DNA of 64,000 bases from Hsuehochloa calcarea (taxonomy: Eukaryota; Streptophyta; Magnoliopsida; Poales; Poaceae): the NCBI GenBank assembly GCA_036346395.1, contig CM070604.1, forward strand, positions 4,263,904 through 4,327,903. Direction: 5' to 3'. Position numbers and translations under genes: made by a program. The notes under the pieces were generated by a model. That model had not been told where the DNA came from. It saw only the letters and a list, made by a program, of their open reading frames with translations, and did not search any database. This document shows, one piece after another, positions 23,160 to 35,033 of the stretch. Positions within the stretch are counted from its first letter, which is position 1; each line of letters starts with the position of its first letter.

Positions 23160-23600
23160 ACTAATTCGTACAAATAGTACACTTATATGAAATTGCAAGA
23201 AATTTTTGAAAGAATAAAATTCTAAAAAATTTACACAAGCAAGTAGAATGTGTCGGGAGGTTCCACATAAAATTTTATGATTTTGGAACTCGTTTGCTAT
23301 ATTAAAAAATTCATACAAAAAAATGCAAAACCCTAATTTCAGAAAGTGACTAAACCTAACCCTAACCTGCGACACGTGGCGGCGTGTGGGGCGTTACCGC
23401 ACGGCCAGGGTGACGTGGCAGGGCCGGTGGGGAGGGGCATGTGGCGGCATTGCCGCACAGCGGTCGTGCGGCAACGAGGTGAGGTGGCGGGCGGGGAGCG
23501 CTCCCACACGGTGGCAACGGTGCCAAATTTACAAATACAGTTGTGCGATGATTAATCCTGCAAATACCATTTCAGACGTTGTTATATGCGGTAAAAATTC
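23160..23600 (-). repeat. MULE 1 right terminal inverted repeat
   Basis: Inverted counterpart of 16,557-17,020, ending AAAAATTC directly at the target-site duplication. It contains a near-palindrome at 23,450-23,474. Confidence 0.8.
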
Positions 23601-23610
23601 GCATCTCATG
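23601..23610. repeat. Target-site duplication of MULE 1, right copy
   Basis: GCATCTCATG, identical to 16,547-16,556. Confidence 0.85.
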
Positions 23611-26098
23611 CTGAATTTTGTAATCATGAATGCAAGTGACATTAATGTCATCTAGGCCTAATTAACAAATCTGCTAGTAGAGTAGCTATTTCAGGCCATT
23701 GCTCATTTGCTGCATACTTTTATCCCACTGATGATACCTAATCTCACAATCTTTTGTATTTTTGTTCATCCACAGAGGAAAAGGTAAGCATTCTGCCCTA
23801 ACTTGAGGAAAGAAATAGGCTATCTTGGGATCATTGGATGCCTTTCTTGACTACTTTTGACACTGTTGCTCTCTCTTTCCAGTGTTTTTCCTTCAACGAA
23901 AATTGGCATGTCATGCTTTTGCCACCACATGCATTTCCCTAGCTCCCTGCTCTCACATCTAAGATTTGATTGCCCCAAGGACAGGATTAGTGGGCCCGGA
24001 CTCTTTGCTCCACGGGCCCACCCATGAAAAGTGGTGTGGGTGAGGGGTTTCCTTCTAGAACACTATTTTTGTTGCCCTTGCATGTGTGTGTAGTATGCAT
24101 CAACCCTTATCTGTACAACGTTGATTTCTTGAGCTGCCTAGTTATTCAATCTTTTGACGTGATCGGTAGATTGGTTTTGATCATAGGATAATGTGGTAAA
24201 CCTTTTTCTGAATTCTAGCTCTGATGTTGTCTATTGTACTACTTTACTACAACTCAGTTGCTTTCTAACTTTTTTTTCCTGAATTATATATCTGAATATG
24301 GTATTCTTCAGTTTAGTTCTAATAGTACTAGTTACTCAGTATTCAGAAATCAGAAACCCAACTACCAACTTGCTATCATAGAAAGAAAGATGAACCTTAC
24401 CTTGTCATGATATTTAGAGCTGTAAGGCTGTGAAGCATGATTGCGTCAAAATACAGTTATGCAGTCGGTAGAGGGAGAAAGAGGAAAAGAATGTCCACGT
24501 GGCATCTGCTGGACCTTTCCATCCAGCTCGGCAGGCACTTGATGCTGATCAAGAATAAGAGAAGAACATGGAGCAACTGTAACAAGCTTCCCCATCCCAT
24601 ATGAAGTCAGCAGCAGAGATAGTGAAGACTGAAGTATCGATCACCACCCAGGCCTTTCCACAGTTTTTGCAGTCTATTTACTGCAAGCAGCCTGTGCTTG
24701 ATGAGAGAGAGCAGCACAGCTGCAAGTATAAAAGCAGCTGCTGCTGCTGCTGCTGCTACTACATTGCTTGCACATTGCAGCACATCATTTCGGGAGATTC
24801 CTAGGAGGATCAAAAGAAAGACTTGTATGATGTAGCAGCAGTGCCCAATGATAGATAAGAGAGAGCTCTTTTTCTTTCTAGTACTTTTTTTTGGGTGTTT
24901 GTATTGTTAAGTTCCTTTACACTACATTTGTTTTTCTAAACCTTCACTTGTTTGGTATTCTAAGAAAAGTCCTGCCAGTATTGATTGTTGATTGAAGACC
25001 TGAAGTGTATCATTTGTGGGAGTGCCACTGCATAGCTAAAAGTACAGCTAGGCTGTAGGTATATGTGAACAGTGCCACCTTTGGGCGATTAGTTGATGTC
25101 AATTTATTTCCCTGGATTTAATTGGTGACAATTGTACAGCCCCTAGGGTCACCTAGTCACATCAAGCATAATCATACTGTTCTTTGATACGACAAAGGAG
25201 AGAGAAAAGAAAAGGGGAGAGAGAAAGAAGAAAGAGCCATCAGTATCACACACAGTACATGGAGTGATGAGAATTAAAGCTGGGAATGGTACAATTGGGC
25301 AAGCTCTCAAAGAAGAAAGCTTTAGGATCTAGCGCTGCAAAAAGCCATGGCATTGTCCTACTAGCATAAACTCCACTGGCCACTGCCTCTAGTTACCTTC
25401 CATGGAATTAAAGGCCACAGAAATTAGGCCCAGTTTTCCTTTCTTAGAAAAACTAAAGGCATGATAAGTAAAGAAAATAAATGAAATAAAAGTTTTTATA
25501 TATATGAAATAAAAGTTGTGTGTGTGTATATATATTAGCTTCACCTATAAGTAAGAAATCTGAAGATATGCAAATTATAGATAAGCAAGAATCCTGAAGA
25601 GTAAGGCTTTTCTTTGATGGACTTGACAGCCATCACTACCACCACTATGGCTCTAGTGATCAGAACCCTAGCAATAGGAAATTGCCATCATTATTTCTTC
25701 GAAGAGGGGTGGGCCTCCTGGACTGATGAATTGAAAATCTCCTATCTTTACTATGGATGTGGATCCCTTCATTTCTTTTCATCACAAGCTCCAAAAAAGC
25801 CAATCACAAAAGAAAAGGCTTACATAGAAGAAATAGTGTAGTAGAGAAAAGGGAAAAAAAGAGGAGAAATTCAAACTTCAAAGAGATGCTTGGGAACAAG
25901 GGAGGAAAAAATATACAATCACTTTGCTTTGGTGCTTGATATATATTCTTTTGGTATTTCTAGGCTTGGTTTGCACCCTTTCCCCGCCCTAAATTCCTTT
26001 GTTTTTGTGTTGATCACTTGTAGTTCTAGCAAACCCCACCTCTCTTTGGCCTCCTCACATGCATGCTTTGTCTTAGAATAAAGCCAAAATTACCTTCA
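23611..26098. other. Intergenic DNA
   Basis: No gene is recognised. It includes a CTG trinucleotide run at about 24,734-24,756 and AT/GT microsatellites near 25,500-25,535. Open frames of 60-93 codons are unrecognised. Confidence 0.4.
24734..24756. repeat. (CTG)n microsatellite
   Basis: About seven tandem GCT/CTG units. Confidence 0.9.
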
Positions 26099-26269
26099 GG
26101 ACATGTTTGGCACGGTTGTTTTTTTTTTGAAAAGCGACTTTCAGCTGGGCTACACGGCTGAGTTGAAAAGGTTTGGTGTTTGGCTGTCTAACTTTTAGAT
26201 AGACTGACTGCAAGTTATGAGATGACAAATATTTAAAATGCCCCTGAGTCAAAATGATGGCTTATTTGA

Positions 26270-26560
26270 TGTCGTTTAATGACAATTAACACAATTGACG
26301 ACATATACCATAGTTAACAACAACTAACACAATAGATCTCAATTCACAACAATTAACAACATATACCACAATTAATGAAAATTAACGCAATTGACGCAAC
26401 TACTACGATTAATGACAACCACTGCAATTAACGACAACTACCGTAATTAACGACAACTACCACAAATAACAAAAATTAACATAATTAATGATAATTATTA
26501 CATATATAATTATTACATAAATAATTACAATAAACAATTATTAAAAACAATTAGTTTTAT
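26270..26560. repeat. Degenerate AATTAACGACAACTACC-type array
   Basis: Many short (roughly 17-24 bp) diverged units such as CAATTAACGACAACTACC. The same family recurs at 29,250-29,760. Confidence 0.75.
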
Positions 26561-26595
26561 TTGGTGAAATAGCATGATAATTGCCATTATTGCAT

Positions 26596-27590
26596 TAAAG
26601 AAGGATAAGGTTTAGACAGCGCATAAAAAGAAAGGAGAAAATAATAAAAACATGAAAATAAAACAATAAAAACTAGGAACTAAAGGACTTCCAAACAGTT
26701 TTGCGATCTGCTTTCTCATGGCTACTTCTGAACGTCCCCCTGACCCTCCTGGCCAACTCACTTTGGCCTTCAGGAGATTGGCACATCTCCCGTCGGTAAG
26801 TAGGCTGCCAATTTTTTTTGCCCTGCTTGTTATCCAGTCCCAGGCTTCTTCTTTGATGATCGCTACTGTCCCAATCGCCTCGTTTCGCTGGTGTTTAAAA
26901 ATCCTCCTATTTATTTCTTTCCAGACTTGCCACATTGTGAGGATGACTAGCGAGCCTTGGCCCTTACTACTCATGGGCAATTCCTCTTCCAAAATTGTCA
27001 GCCACCAATCCAAGATCGTCTCCTGAGCTTCCCATTATGCCGGTATTAAGCTATTGTGCTATGCCCATGCTGCTATCACATTCCATACCCTTTTTGTGAA
27101 GGCACAATTGAGGAGAAGATGAGATGTTGTTTCTGGGTGGTTTGTACATAATGGACACCAGAAATAATTTGCTATGTGCCTTCTTTCTAGAACATCCACT
27201 GTAGGCAGTCGTTCTTGGACAGCTAGTCATGCAAAAAGTTTGAATTTTGCGGTGCCTAAGAGTTCCAGATGAGGCCGATGAAAGGTTTCTCGATCGATCC
27301 AAAAAATTGTGCCTCGTACGCCGACTTTGTCGTATATGTCCCTGTCGCTGTCCACTTCCAGATGATATCATCCGGTAACTCTCATGTAAGCTCCACCTGT
27401 GCGAATTTGCCATACAGGCACACGAAATCTAAAATGTGATGCTCTGTGATCTTTCTTCTAAGATCAGCGATCCACATGCATTCCTCTAGTGCCTGCTTCA
27501 CTGTCCAATTTTTTCAGTAGTAATGGCGTATAGGCTTGGTGCCATGTTTTTTAGTGGTATTGGCCCCATCCAAGCATCCTTCCAAAAAAA
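26596..27590 (-). pseudogene. LINE 3' end (zf-RVT and C-terminal tail), decayed
   Basis: Minus strand, upstream part: ELPDDIIWKWTATGTYTTKS and AYEAQFFGS, then LIWNS.APQNSNFLHDWLS, the reverse-transcriptase zinc-binding (zf-RVT) region that follows the RT in plant LINEs. Downstream: GQGSLVILTMWQVWKEINRR and IKEEAWDWI, the usual C-terminal tail. Several stops and frame changes are present. The 5' part (endonuclease, RT) is absent, as expected for a 5'-truncated insertion into element A. No obvious poly-A tail. Confidence 0.75.
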
Positions 27591-28009
27591 ATCATTACAA
27601 CAAATAATTATTACATTAGTATTTCATTTACAATAGAAACATGAAAAAAGAAAGCAAAAGGCCCTTAGCGGCTAGGGTTGGGCCAACGGCGGTGGCAGCT
27701 TAGGGAAGGAGGAGGAGGCCAGTGGCAGCGGTGGCGTCAGGGGAAGAGGGGCGGCTTAGGGCTGCCACCGGCGGTGTCGGGGGAGCAGCTGCGGTGACAG
27801 CTCGGGGGAGGAGGAGAAGAAGGGGAGCGGGGCGGCGGCGGCTTGAAGGAGGACGAAGAGGAGGAGGAGGGGAGGGCAGCTCGGGGGAAGAGGATGGGAG
27901 GGGCAGCACCGTTCGGGGGAGGGCGGCGGTGCATGGGTGGCGACGCTTGGGAGGAGGAGAAGGGGAGCAGGGCGGCGCCGCTCGGGGGAGGAGTGAAGGG
28001 ATACGGGTA

Positions 28010-28535
28010 GACTACACTAGCTAGCAATTTAAAAATTCTACCACGTAAATCAGGAAGCCATGCAAGCAAGAGATCATAGATGATTACCGCTAGATGCGCG
28101 GTACAACAGAAAATGAGTTGGAGCAGCCTGATCCAATGTTGAGCGCGTCGATGTAGTGGTCGTAGTCAATCATTTAGTGTCCTCGATGTCGATCGTCTCC
28201 TCCAGCAACCTGTCATGTTCTTTGTGAAGATTGTGGATCGTCCCCGAGCGCAATAGCAACCACAGTAGCGCCTCTACAGTATCCACACATCTAGTAGTGG
28301 AGCGTCGTACGTCAGTGTGCTAGCACCAACTCGCACGGCAAAGTCTTCGAAAAGATGACGGCTAGGGTTTCGATGGAGCAACTCTCGTCGTCTCTCTCTC
28401 TCCCAACAACCTCATCCATCTCCTTATATAGAGCCCAAGACGGATCCTATCTGAACTCTTTTGTTCCAACCCGTTAAGTATGTGACCCGATAGGTTCATG
28501 TGTAATCGGTTGTGACTCAGAAATATTTTTTCGAG
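28010..28535 (-). mobile_element. Solo-LTR-like copia fragment in element A
   Basis: Minus strand: CTCTATATAAGGAGATGGAT is a strong TATA region (about 28,415-28,435), followed by AGAGAGAGACGACGAGAG and GAAACCCTAGCCGTCATC and ending near ATTTTTAAATTGCTAGCTAG. It has the layout of a short grass copia LTR and no coding. Element B lacks this block. Confidence 0.5.
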
Positions 28536-28855
28536 CACGAGGAGGAGGAGGAGGGGGGCGGGCCGGGGCGGCGGGGTAGGAGAGAAGAGGAGGGAGGCAG
28601 GAGGCGACGCTAGGGTTCAGGGGAGGATCAAGGTTTTTATTTGATGGCAAAAGAGGGTAATAACTTGTGATCTTGAGGGGCAAAGTTAGAAGAGGGGTGG
28701 TGGGAAGTGCGGGAAGCTGATCCGCGGCGTCTTCCCATTTTTGGCTTTTTCACGTATAACGCGGTTTCCAGCTTAAAGCCGATGGGAACCCCCCTCCCAT
28801 TTAGAAAGGCTTTCGGCTTTTTTGGGCGAAAAGCCGAAGCCATCCAAACACGGCC

Positions 28856-29057
28856 TTAGAGCTGCCTCACATTGAATTTTAGACCAACATTATGGATCGG
28901 GTTATCAAATTAGATTGATGGGACATCATTCTTTATGTGAGGAGTCTATGCAAATGGGAATGCATAAATTTTGCAAGAATAGCATAGGTAACGATTTAAT
29001 CCCTACAAAAATATAGTAAAATCCTCGTTTTCCAAGCAGGTCTGTAGAGGAGACAAA
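28856..29057. other. Spacer between elements A and B
   Basis: Nothing recognised. Confidence 0.3.
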
Positions 29058-30338
29058 GGACATGTTTAGAATGGTTGTGGCTTTCTGGCGGCTTTCGTGT
29101 ACATTGTAGAAATTTGAGCAATTTGGGTTGAGCAATTTGGTCAAGAGGTTTGATGTTTGGCTATATGGCTTTCGGAAAGCTGACTGTAACTTCCGAGGTG
29201 GAAAATATCTGAAAAGCCCCTAAGGATAGTAACGGCTTGCTTGATGCCGTTTAACGTAAGTAATAACATTTAACGAGAACTAACGATAATTAATGATAAT
29301 TAACGATGCTAAACACAATTAACGACATTTAAAGATAATGAACAACTAACACAATTGACAATAATTAACAACGCTAAACACAATTAATGACATTTAAAAA
29401 CAATGAACAACTAACACAATTGACGATAACTACTGCAATTGACGACATTTAACCATAATTAACGACGACTGCGGCAATTAGCGCAATTGGTCGCATTTGA
29501 CGACGACTATCGCAATTAACACAATTAATCGCATTTGATGATGGTTACCGCAATTGATCGCATTTGACGATAATTATCTTAATTAACACAATTGATCACA
29601 TTTGACGACGACTACCGTAATTTTTGCAATTGATCGCATTTGACAACTACCGTAATTAACATCAATTAACACAATTAACAATAATAATTACAATAAATGA
29701 TCATTACAATAAACAATTAGTACAACAAATAATTATTAAAATAAACAATTATTAAATAAGTATTTAATTTACAACAGATAAAGAAAATAAAAGAAAACAG
29801 AAGGCCTTCACAGCTAGGGTTGGGCCAGCAGCAGTGGTGGGGGAGGAGGAGAAGGGGAGGGCGCCGCGTGTGGGGAGGATGAGAAGAAGGGGGCCGAGGC
29901 AGCGCCGCTCGGGGGAGGAGGGAGCCAGGGAGGAGGTGAGGCGCCAGCGTGGATTCGGGGGAGGAGCCGGGGAAGAGGGAGGAGGTGGGGCGCCGGCGGC
30001 CGCATCGGGGGAGGAGGAGGGCACGGTTGGGGAGGAAGAGGGGCGCGGCACGGGGGAGAGAGAGGGATCAGCAGGCGGACGAGCGAGCGCAGGGGCTAGG
30101 GTTTCGGGCGCTGGGTTGGGTGATTTTGTGCGATGACAAAAGCACATAATTTACCTTCAACTTCGGAGGTAAAGTTGGAAGGGGAGGGGTGGGAAGCTGC
30201 CCTCGATAGCTTCCGGCTTTATAATGTTATTGACGATTTCCAACTTCGAAAAAAGTCGTAGGACAAAACCTTTCATTTAGAATAACTTCTGACTTTTTTA
30301 AACGAAAAGATGAAGTTAATACTGTTCTAAATAGATCG
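29058..30338. mobile_element. Harbinger/Tourist-like element B, related to A
   Basis: The left end is GGACATGTTTAGAATGG and the right end is a diverged inverse (CTGTTCTAAATAGATCG), with AAA on both flanks. It shares the left-end text, the AATTAACG array and the GC-rich segment opening CAGCTAGGGTTGGGCC with element A. No transposase. A 127-codon minus frame in the GC-rich tract is proline/serine low-complexity and probably not coding. Confidence 0.6.
29250..29760. repeat. Degenerate AATTAACGACGACTACCGC array in element B
   Basis: More than twenty diverged short units built on CAATTAACG, CATTTGACGACGACTACCG and TTAACACAATT. Confidence 0.75.
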
Positions 30339-33300
30339 AAAGGCTATAAATACCTCAGAACACTCACCAGAAAATGATCCCCGTAAATTCCACAAGTACT
30401 CGTACAAGCACGTCGCAGAGTGGGAATTCAAGGAAGTCTGCGTGTCGCATGTCAATGCCAAATCTAACCATCGGGAGCGGTAACAGTTTGTCCAACGCGT
30501 GGTCAATCCCCTGCATTTACTGATTTACACCATGCAAAGAGATGCTCACTTGCAGTACCTAGGGCACCTACCATTTTGAGATGTTGCCCATGGCTATGCT
30601 AGCATGCTTGGCTTGCCTGCTTACTCTGGTCCAATCCCAAGGGCCTCTCCTAGGGCAACCCCCACGCTAGACCTCTCTCACCTCGCCATCCAATTCCAAA
30701 GCCTAGTATTTTTCTTTCCTCAGCAGTTGGCACTGTCTCGCCATTGCCAATGCAAGGAGGGAAAAAAAGAAGCGTTGTGTTTGACCCTTCCCACAAAGAG
30801 CCAGTCCTTTCTCCCCCCTTGTGGTACACACCAGAGAGAGAGATGGACCATTGGTGAGGGGTCCCAGGCACAGCATGAGGAGCAAGAGATGGTCCTGCTC
30901 CTATCTCTGCGCCGTAGTTCCGTGTGGGGGTGAGCCGATCAGTACACACGCGCGTCATGGGGCAACCTTTACTGTTGCAAAGCTCCTAGGCAAAAGGACA
31001 GCACTGTCTCTCTCTCTCTCTCTCTCCAACGAGGTGGAGTAGAATCATCATGAGATGCACCAGGGGAGACGGATGGCATGGAGATATTTGCAAAATTGCC
31101 GCGGGCAGTCGCCGGCAGGTGGGCCCCGCGCCTAGAACAGAATTTAATGGGCCAGGTTTGTTAGGTGACTTCAGCCATTTGTGCCTTGAACAGTTGGTAG
31201 CGCGCCATGACCGACAACTCTCGGAGCTCTCCTAGTACCTAATGGTACGTGGCTACCAAAATAGTCTGCAAAAGAAAGAAAGAAAGAAAGGGAACGAAAC
31301 GCGAGTAAAGACGTTGTTGGTTCCGCTGATTAGACGAGCCACGAAAAATTGGGCTGTCACACACACCTGCACAAACTCGGACAATGAAATATAATGCAGG
31401 ACCTAGTTAGTTGGGTTTGGCAAAGTGGGCAAAATTCGAGTGAAAACTCTCCAAAATACCAACCGGTCGAGTTCGATCTGAGCTCGGATTATATGCTTCA
31501 TGCACAGTTGCGTCCACGTACACAGGCCAGCCGGGGAGATGGATGGGGCCATGCCCATGGGGGGCACTGAGGCGAGGCCAGGGCAGACGTATCATCGTAA
31601 CAGCTGGTCACGATCAACACATGTTCCTTGGACCTGCCTACGCTCCAGTACACGTAGGTGAGTGGGTAGGCCCCTCGCCACGGCGCCGTACCGCTCGCTG
31701 CCTCGCGCACTTGTACCACGCTGGTAGTGGTACCACAGTGCGTTGCGACGCACGGTAAAACCGGGCCAAAATCGCCCCCTCGGCACGAGATTCCTCGCCG
31801 TCTCCATCCATCCATCGGTCGGCCGGCCGGGAAGGGTCATTAAGCGCGCGGGCAGCCGCGTGGTCGCCAAAAGTGGCGCCGCTCTCCGCGTTGCGCCCCT
31901 AATCCCGGGCTTAATGGCACGTACGTGCTGCCTCCCGTGTGCGATGGACGCTTAATTAGTCGCCATCGGATTTAGGCGTGCTTCGCTGTAGGTTAACTGC
32001 ACTGTAGGACGCGATGGACAGGTAACTGCAAGCAACTGCGCTTCATCTGTTGGGGGGATGTACCTTTCTTTGCACGGATTGATATATGGCGTGGCTTGGG
32101 CTTGGGCTTGGACGGTGTCTGGCTAGCTAGATCATCTGCATGCAGCTAGTGCGGAAAATTAAGATAGCACGTGTACCAAGTTAGGCACGGCGCTAGTAAA
32201 CTCTGCGATGCCTCGTGTACGTACGAATTGGTTGTGCACTGTTTCTCGCGCGTCATGGAGCTAGCCATGCATAGATGCATCATCTGTTCGAAAATTAATC
32301 GAGATGGGCATATGCGAATAGCTAGAATGCGGCACGGGCGCACAACGGTACCGGCCGGCGGGAATGCACTTAATTCCACGGACGTCTCCGTGCCGCGCGC
32401 GTCCGCACGGATAAAAAGGCCTCTGCCACTGCGCTCCCACGGTGCGCTGCGATACTGATACTGCCTGCGGTGCGGGAGGTGTGAAAGGCGTGACCGCGCG
32501 CCGAGGTGCTTCCTTCCAGCGCAAGGGAACAAATGCGTTCCCGCACGTACCACCCCCACCCAGCCGGCCAGCCCGCGGCACGGAGCGCCTTTTTCCCGAC
32601 GCTGCATGCGTTGCCACCTCAACTCAAACTTCTCTCACGATCCGACGCGCGACGAGCCGGATCGGTGCGGCCGTGTGGGCCGGAGGTGTTATTATTTGGG
32701 ATCCTGAAGAGAAAAAAAACGACGCTTCAGTGTTAGCACAAAACTATTTCCAAGTCGGAGCGATTCCTGATACATGCTACAGACAGCATGACCCCGGCCC
32801 CCAGGAAATCGGAACGAGAAGAATGCACGCATGTGCTGCTGTAGCACTGCCGTATCCGAGACAGGTCCACTAACAATTCTTCCCCAGTTATTTCGACGGT
32901 TGATCGACTTATAATTATAAAGTAAAGTTAAAAAAAAAACGTGATTCCCCAACTGAAAACATCTTTATTGATTCTATGGCTGTGGATTTTTGTCACCTGG
33001 CCGGTCAGCAAGCGCGACAATTCATCTCGGCGCGACCGAGTGCTCTAAAATCGTGTGGAAGCCACGCATGGAAGATTATGGAACCTATCAAACTCCATCA
33101 AGTTTTTCTTTTAATCCGAGTAATCGATGGAGCTTCCCAGCCGTTCCTGCCGTCGGAAAAAGGAAGACGGGGACACACACATCCTTGTCCTGGCACTGCA
33201 TTTGGTAGATCCATGTATGTATGTGACTATGCGTACGTACGTACGCGATGGAGATGGGCATCTGATAAATGCTTCTGCAACAGTTCATGGAAAGGGACTG

Positions 33301-34283
33301 TTCCACTCTTGTGGAAATGGATTCAGGAAGCTAGCCAGCTCTCTCGATCTTATGTGAAACCCAACTCCATGGACCTTGCTTGCTGCGTGTGTCTGTGCAG
33401 ATATAACCATGTGGCTAGTTTTCCTTCAATCGATAGACAGTATTTTTTTTTTCCTTTTCTGATTTTTTGGCTAGGGAGTGCATTAATTCTGTGTACTGCT
33501 GCTACTAGCACCAAATATGTTCAGACAAAATCGGTAGTGTGGCTAGTTTGACTGCTACAACTTGTAACTACTCCAATCAAATTAGGAGGTTTGAAGCCAA
33601 AAGGTATTTGCAGGAAATAAACAGGCAGCTTAGATGAGCATGGCTTGAGAGGTCAAAATGCAGTGCACCTCAAATAAATACGGTGGCGTCACTTTTGTTT
33701 CAGAGCAGTTTACCCTAGGCTCCTAGTTCTATAACAGTAGTTCTCTATAATTGTAAAAAAAAACAGTATCAAATTTGCAACAAGTATTCTAACAATTAAC
33801 ACCCCCCATTTCACAATAATTCATTTAGAAAATACTACTAAAAGAGGGAACAAACATGCAAAATATGTTTGGAACGGGTAATTTCTCTGGATTCTTGCGA
33901 TAACAGAGCTATTTCAAGTATAATTCGTGTAAAAGTTCTGTAAGTATTAACTTTGTGTTTGATCATTTGTACTAAGTGATTTATGTATGAGCTAGTTCAA
34001 AAAAAAGTTATCAGTGTGTTCCTTATTTGAATAAAACTATCTCATTCTAGATAGTGTGATAGAAATTTATAGAATATTTCCTTTAAATGTTGAACATAAT
34101 AAAACCAAATAATACCAGATCATCCCATTCAATTCAATTTTATCTCATCAACCAAACACAATATTACAAAACAAAATCCTTTGTGATATAAAAAATATCA
34201 CTATACAGTATTTACTCATGTGCCGATGTACTACTCCATCTTATAATACAGAACCAGTAAAAGGAAGAGTATACAGAAAATTG
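30339..34283. other. Intergenic DNA upstream of the ARF gene
   Basis: No gene is recognised. CT-run at about 31,005-31,027; GAAA repeats at 31,270-31,290; AT-rich tracts 33,720-34,220. The longest frame (32,976-33,551, 191 codons) has no recognisable domain. The region may hold distal ARF promoter elements, but I cannot point to any. Confidence 0.4.
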
Positions 34284-34304
34284 CTGAGAGAGAGAGAGAG
34301 AGAG
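34284..34304. repeat. GA dinucleotide run
   Basis: About ten GA units, probably near or within the ARF leader. GA/CT runs are common in plant 5' UTRs. Confidence 0.7.
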
Positions 34305-34513
34305 AAAAACTGAAAAAGAGGAGCACCGCTCGTGGGTTAAAACCCCAAGAACAACTTAGAAGTAGCAGCGGAAGGCACATAAGCAGCAAGAGGAGAAGAA
34401 GGAAGGAAGCCAACCAAACCAAACGAGAAGCACTTCTCGCTGCAGCTCTTAAGCTCGAAAGCTGCAAGCATACGCAAGAAGCAAGAAAAGGAAGAAGCAG
34501 CCAAGTAGCAAGT

Positions 34514-34912
34514 ATGCTCCTAGCCTCCCTCTCCGGCGGCGGCGGCGGTCGGATCTGCCGGAGAGCGGCGGCCGGGGCGCACGGAGCTCGGAGTTAACCG
34601 TCTGGACCTCGCGGCCGCGAGATCTGACGGCGCGGCTTCTGGGATCGAGCGGTATCGCCCCTCGAGTGGCATTTCTTGGCTCCGGCAGCCTCAAAGGCGG
34701 CGCCTTTGTGCATTTCCGTTGCTTCCCGTGCCCAAAGATCGCAGCCTTTAGCTAGTTTTTGCTGGTCTTGGAAATGAAATTTTGAGTTCTTTGATGGAAA
34801 AGCTTACGCTTCCGCGGTAATTTCCGGGAGGCGTAATTGCTCACAACAAAAGGCTCTGGGGAGTTGGCGAGGAGAAGCTGAGAAAGCGATGGTTTTTGGG
34901 AAGGCTATGTGA
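34514..34912 (+). promoter_or_regulatory. Cluster of short uORFs in the probable ARF leader
   Basis: Four closed ATG frames precede the ARF start: 34,514-34,597 (27 codons), 34,774-34,785 (MKF), 34,794-34,820 (MEKLTLPR) and 34,889-34,912 (MVFGKAM). All end before 35,034. uORFs that reduce translation are known in several ARF transcripts. Whether all four lie in the transcript depends on the unmapped start site. Confidence 0.5.
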
Positions 34913-35033
34913 TTTGGCCTAAAAAGGAGGAATCTTTCCTTCGTTCTCTTTCCTTCCCCGCTTCGTGCACGCTCTTATATTGCGTTCAGATCGGTCCTCT
35001 AATTAAGTTTTTGGGAGGGGAGATAGAAAAAAA

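Larger units (their letters stand above)
16557..23600. mobile_element. MULE 1: 7,044-bp Mutator-like element with long TIRs
   Basis: The left arm 16,557-~17,020 and right arm ~23,160-23,600 are long, imperfect inverted repeats. Shared blocks include the GAATTTTTGCCGTATATA end, GTATTTGCA, GCACCGTTGCC, GGGAGCGCTCC-like, a GCACGGC..CCGTGCGGCAA palindrome, the CACGTG(T/G)CG-AGGTTAGGGTTA tract and GGAGCCTCCCGACACATT. A perfect 10-bp target-site duplication flanks it. The interior holds decayed minus-strand coding remnants (GRF-like and MULE-type), a foldback, a nested copia-like element (19,471-22,199) and a minus-strand promoter. No intact transposase remains. Confidence 0.85.
26099..28855. mobile_element. 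Harbinger/Tourist-like element A with nested insertions
   Basis: The ends are GGACATGTTTGG (26,099) and CCAAACACGGCC (28,855), imperfect inverted termini of the GGCC.TGTTTGG kind, flanked by TCA and TTA (TWA-like target triplets). Internal order: AATTAACGACAACTACC-type array, then a LINE fragment, then a GC-rich GGAGGAGG/GGCGGC tract, then an LTR-like block, then the end. Element B (29,058-30,338) has the same array and GC-rich tract without the insertions. Confidence 0.6.

Noticed and set aside
29764..30147. 127-codon Pro/Ser-rich minus frame
   Set aside because: Lies in the GC-rich filler of a transposon shared with element A, where the frame is not kept.
32976..33551. 191-codon plus-strand frame
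   Set aside because: No recognisable domain; another frame of 76 codons overlaps; no promoter or splice support.
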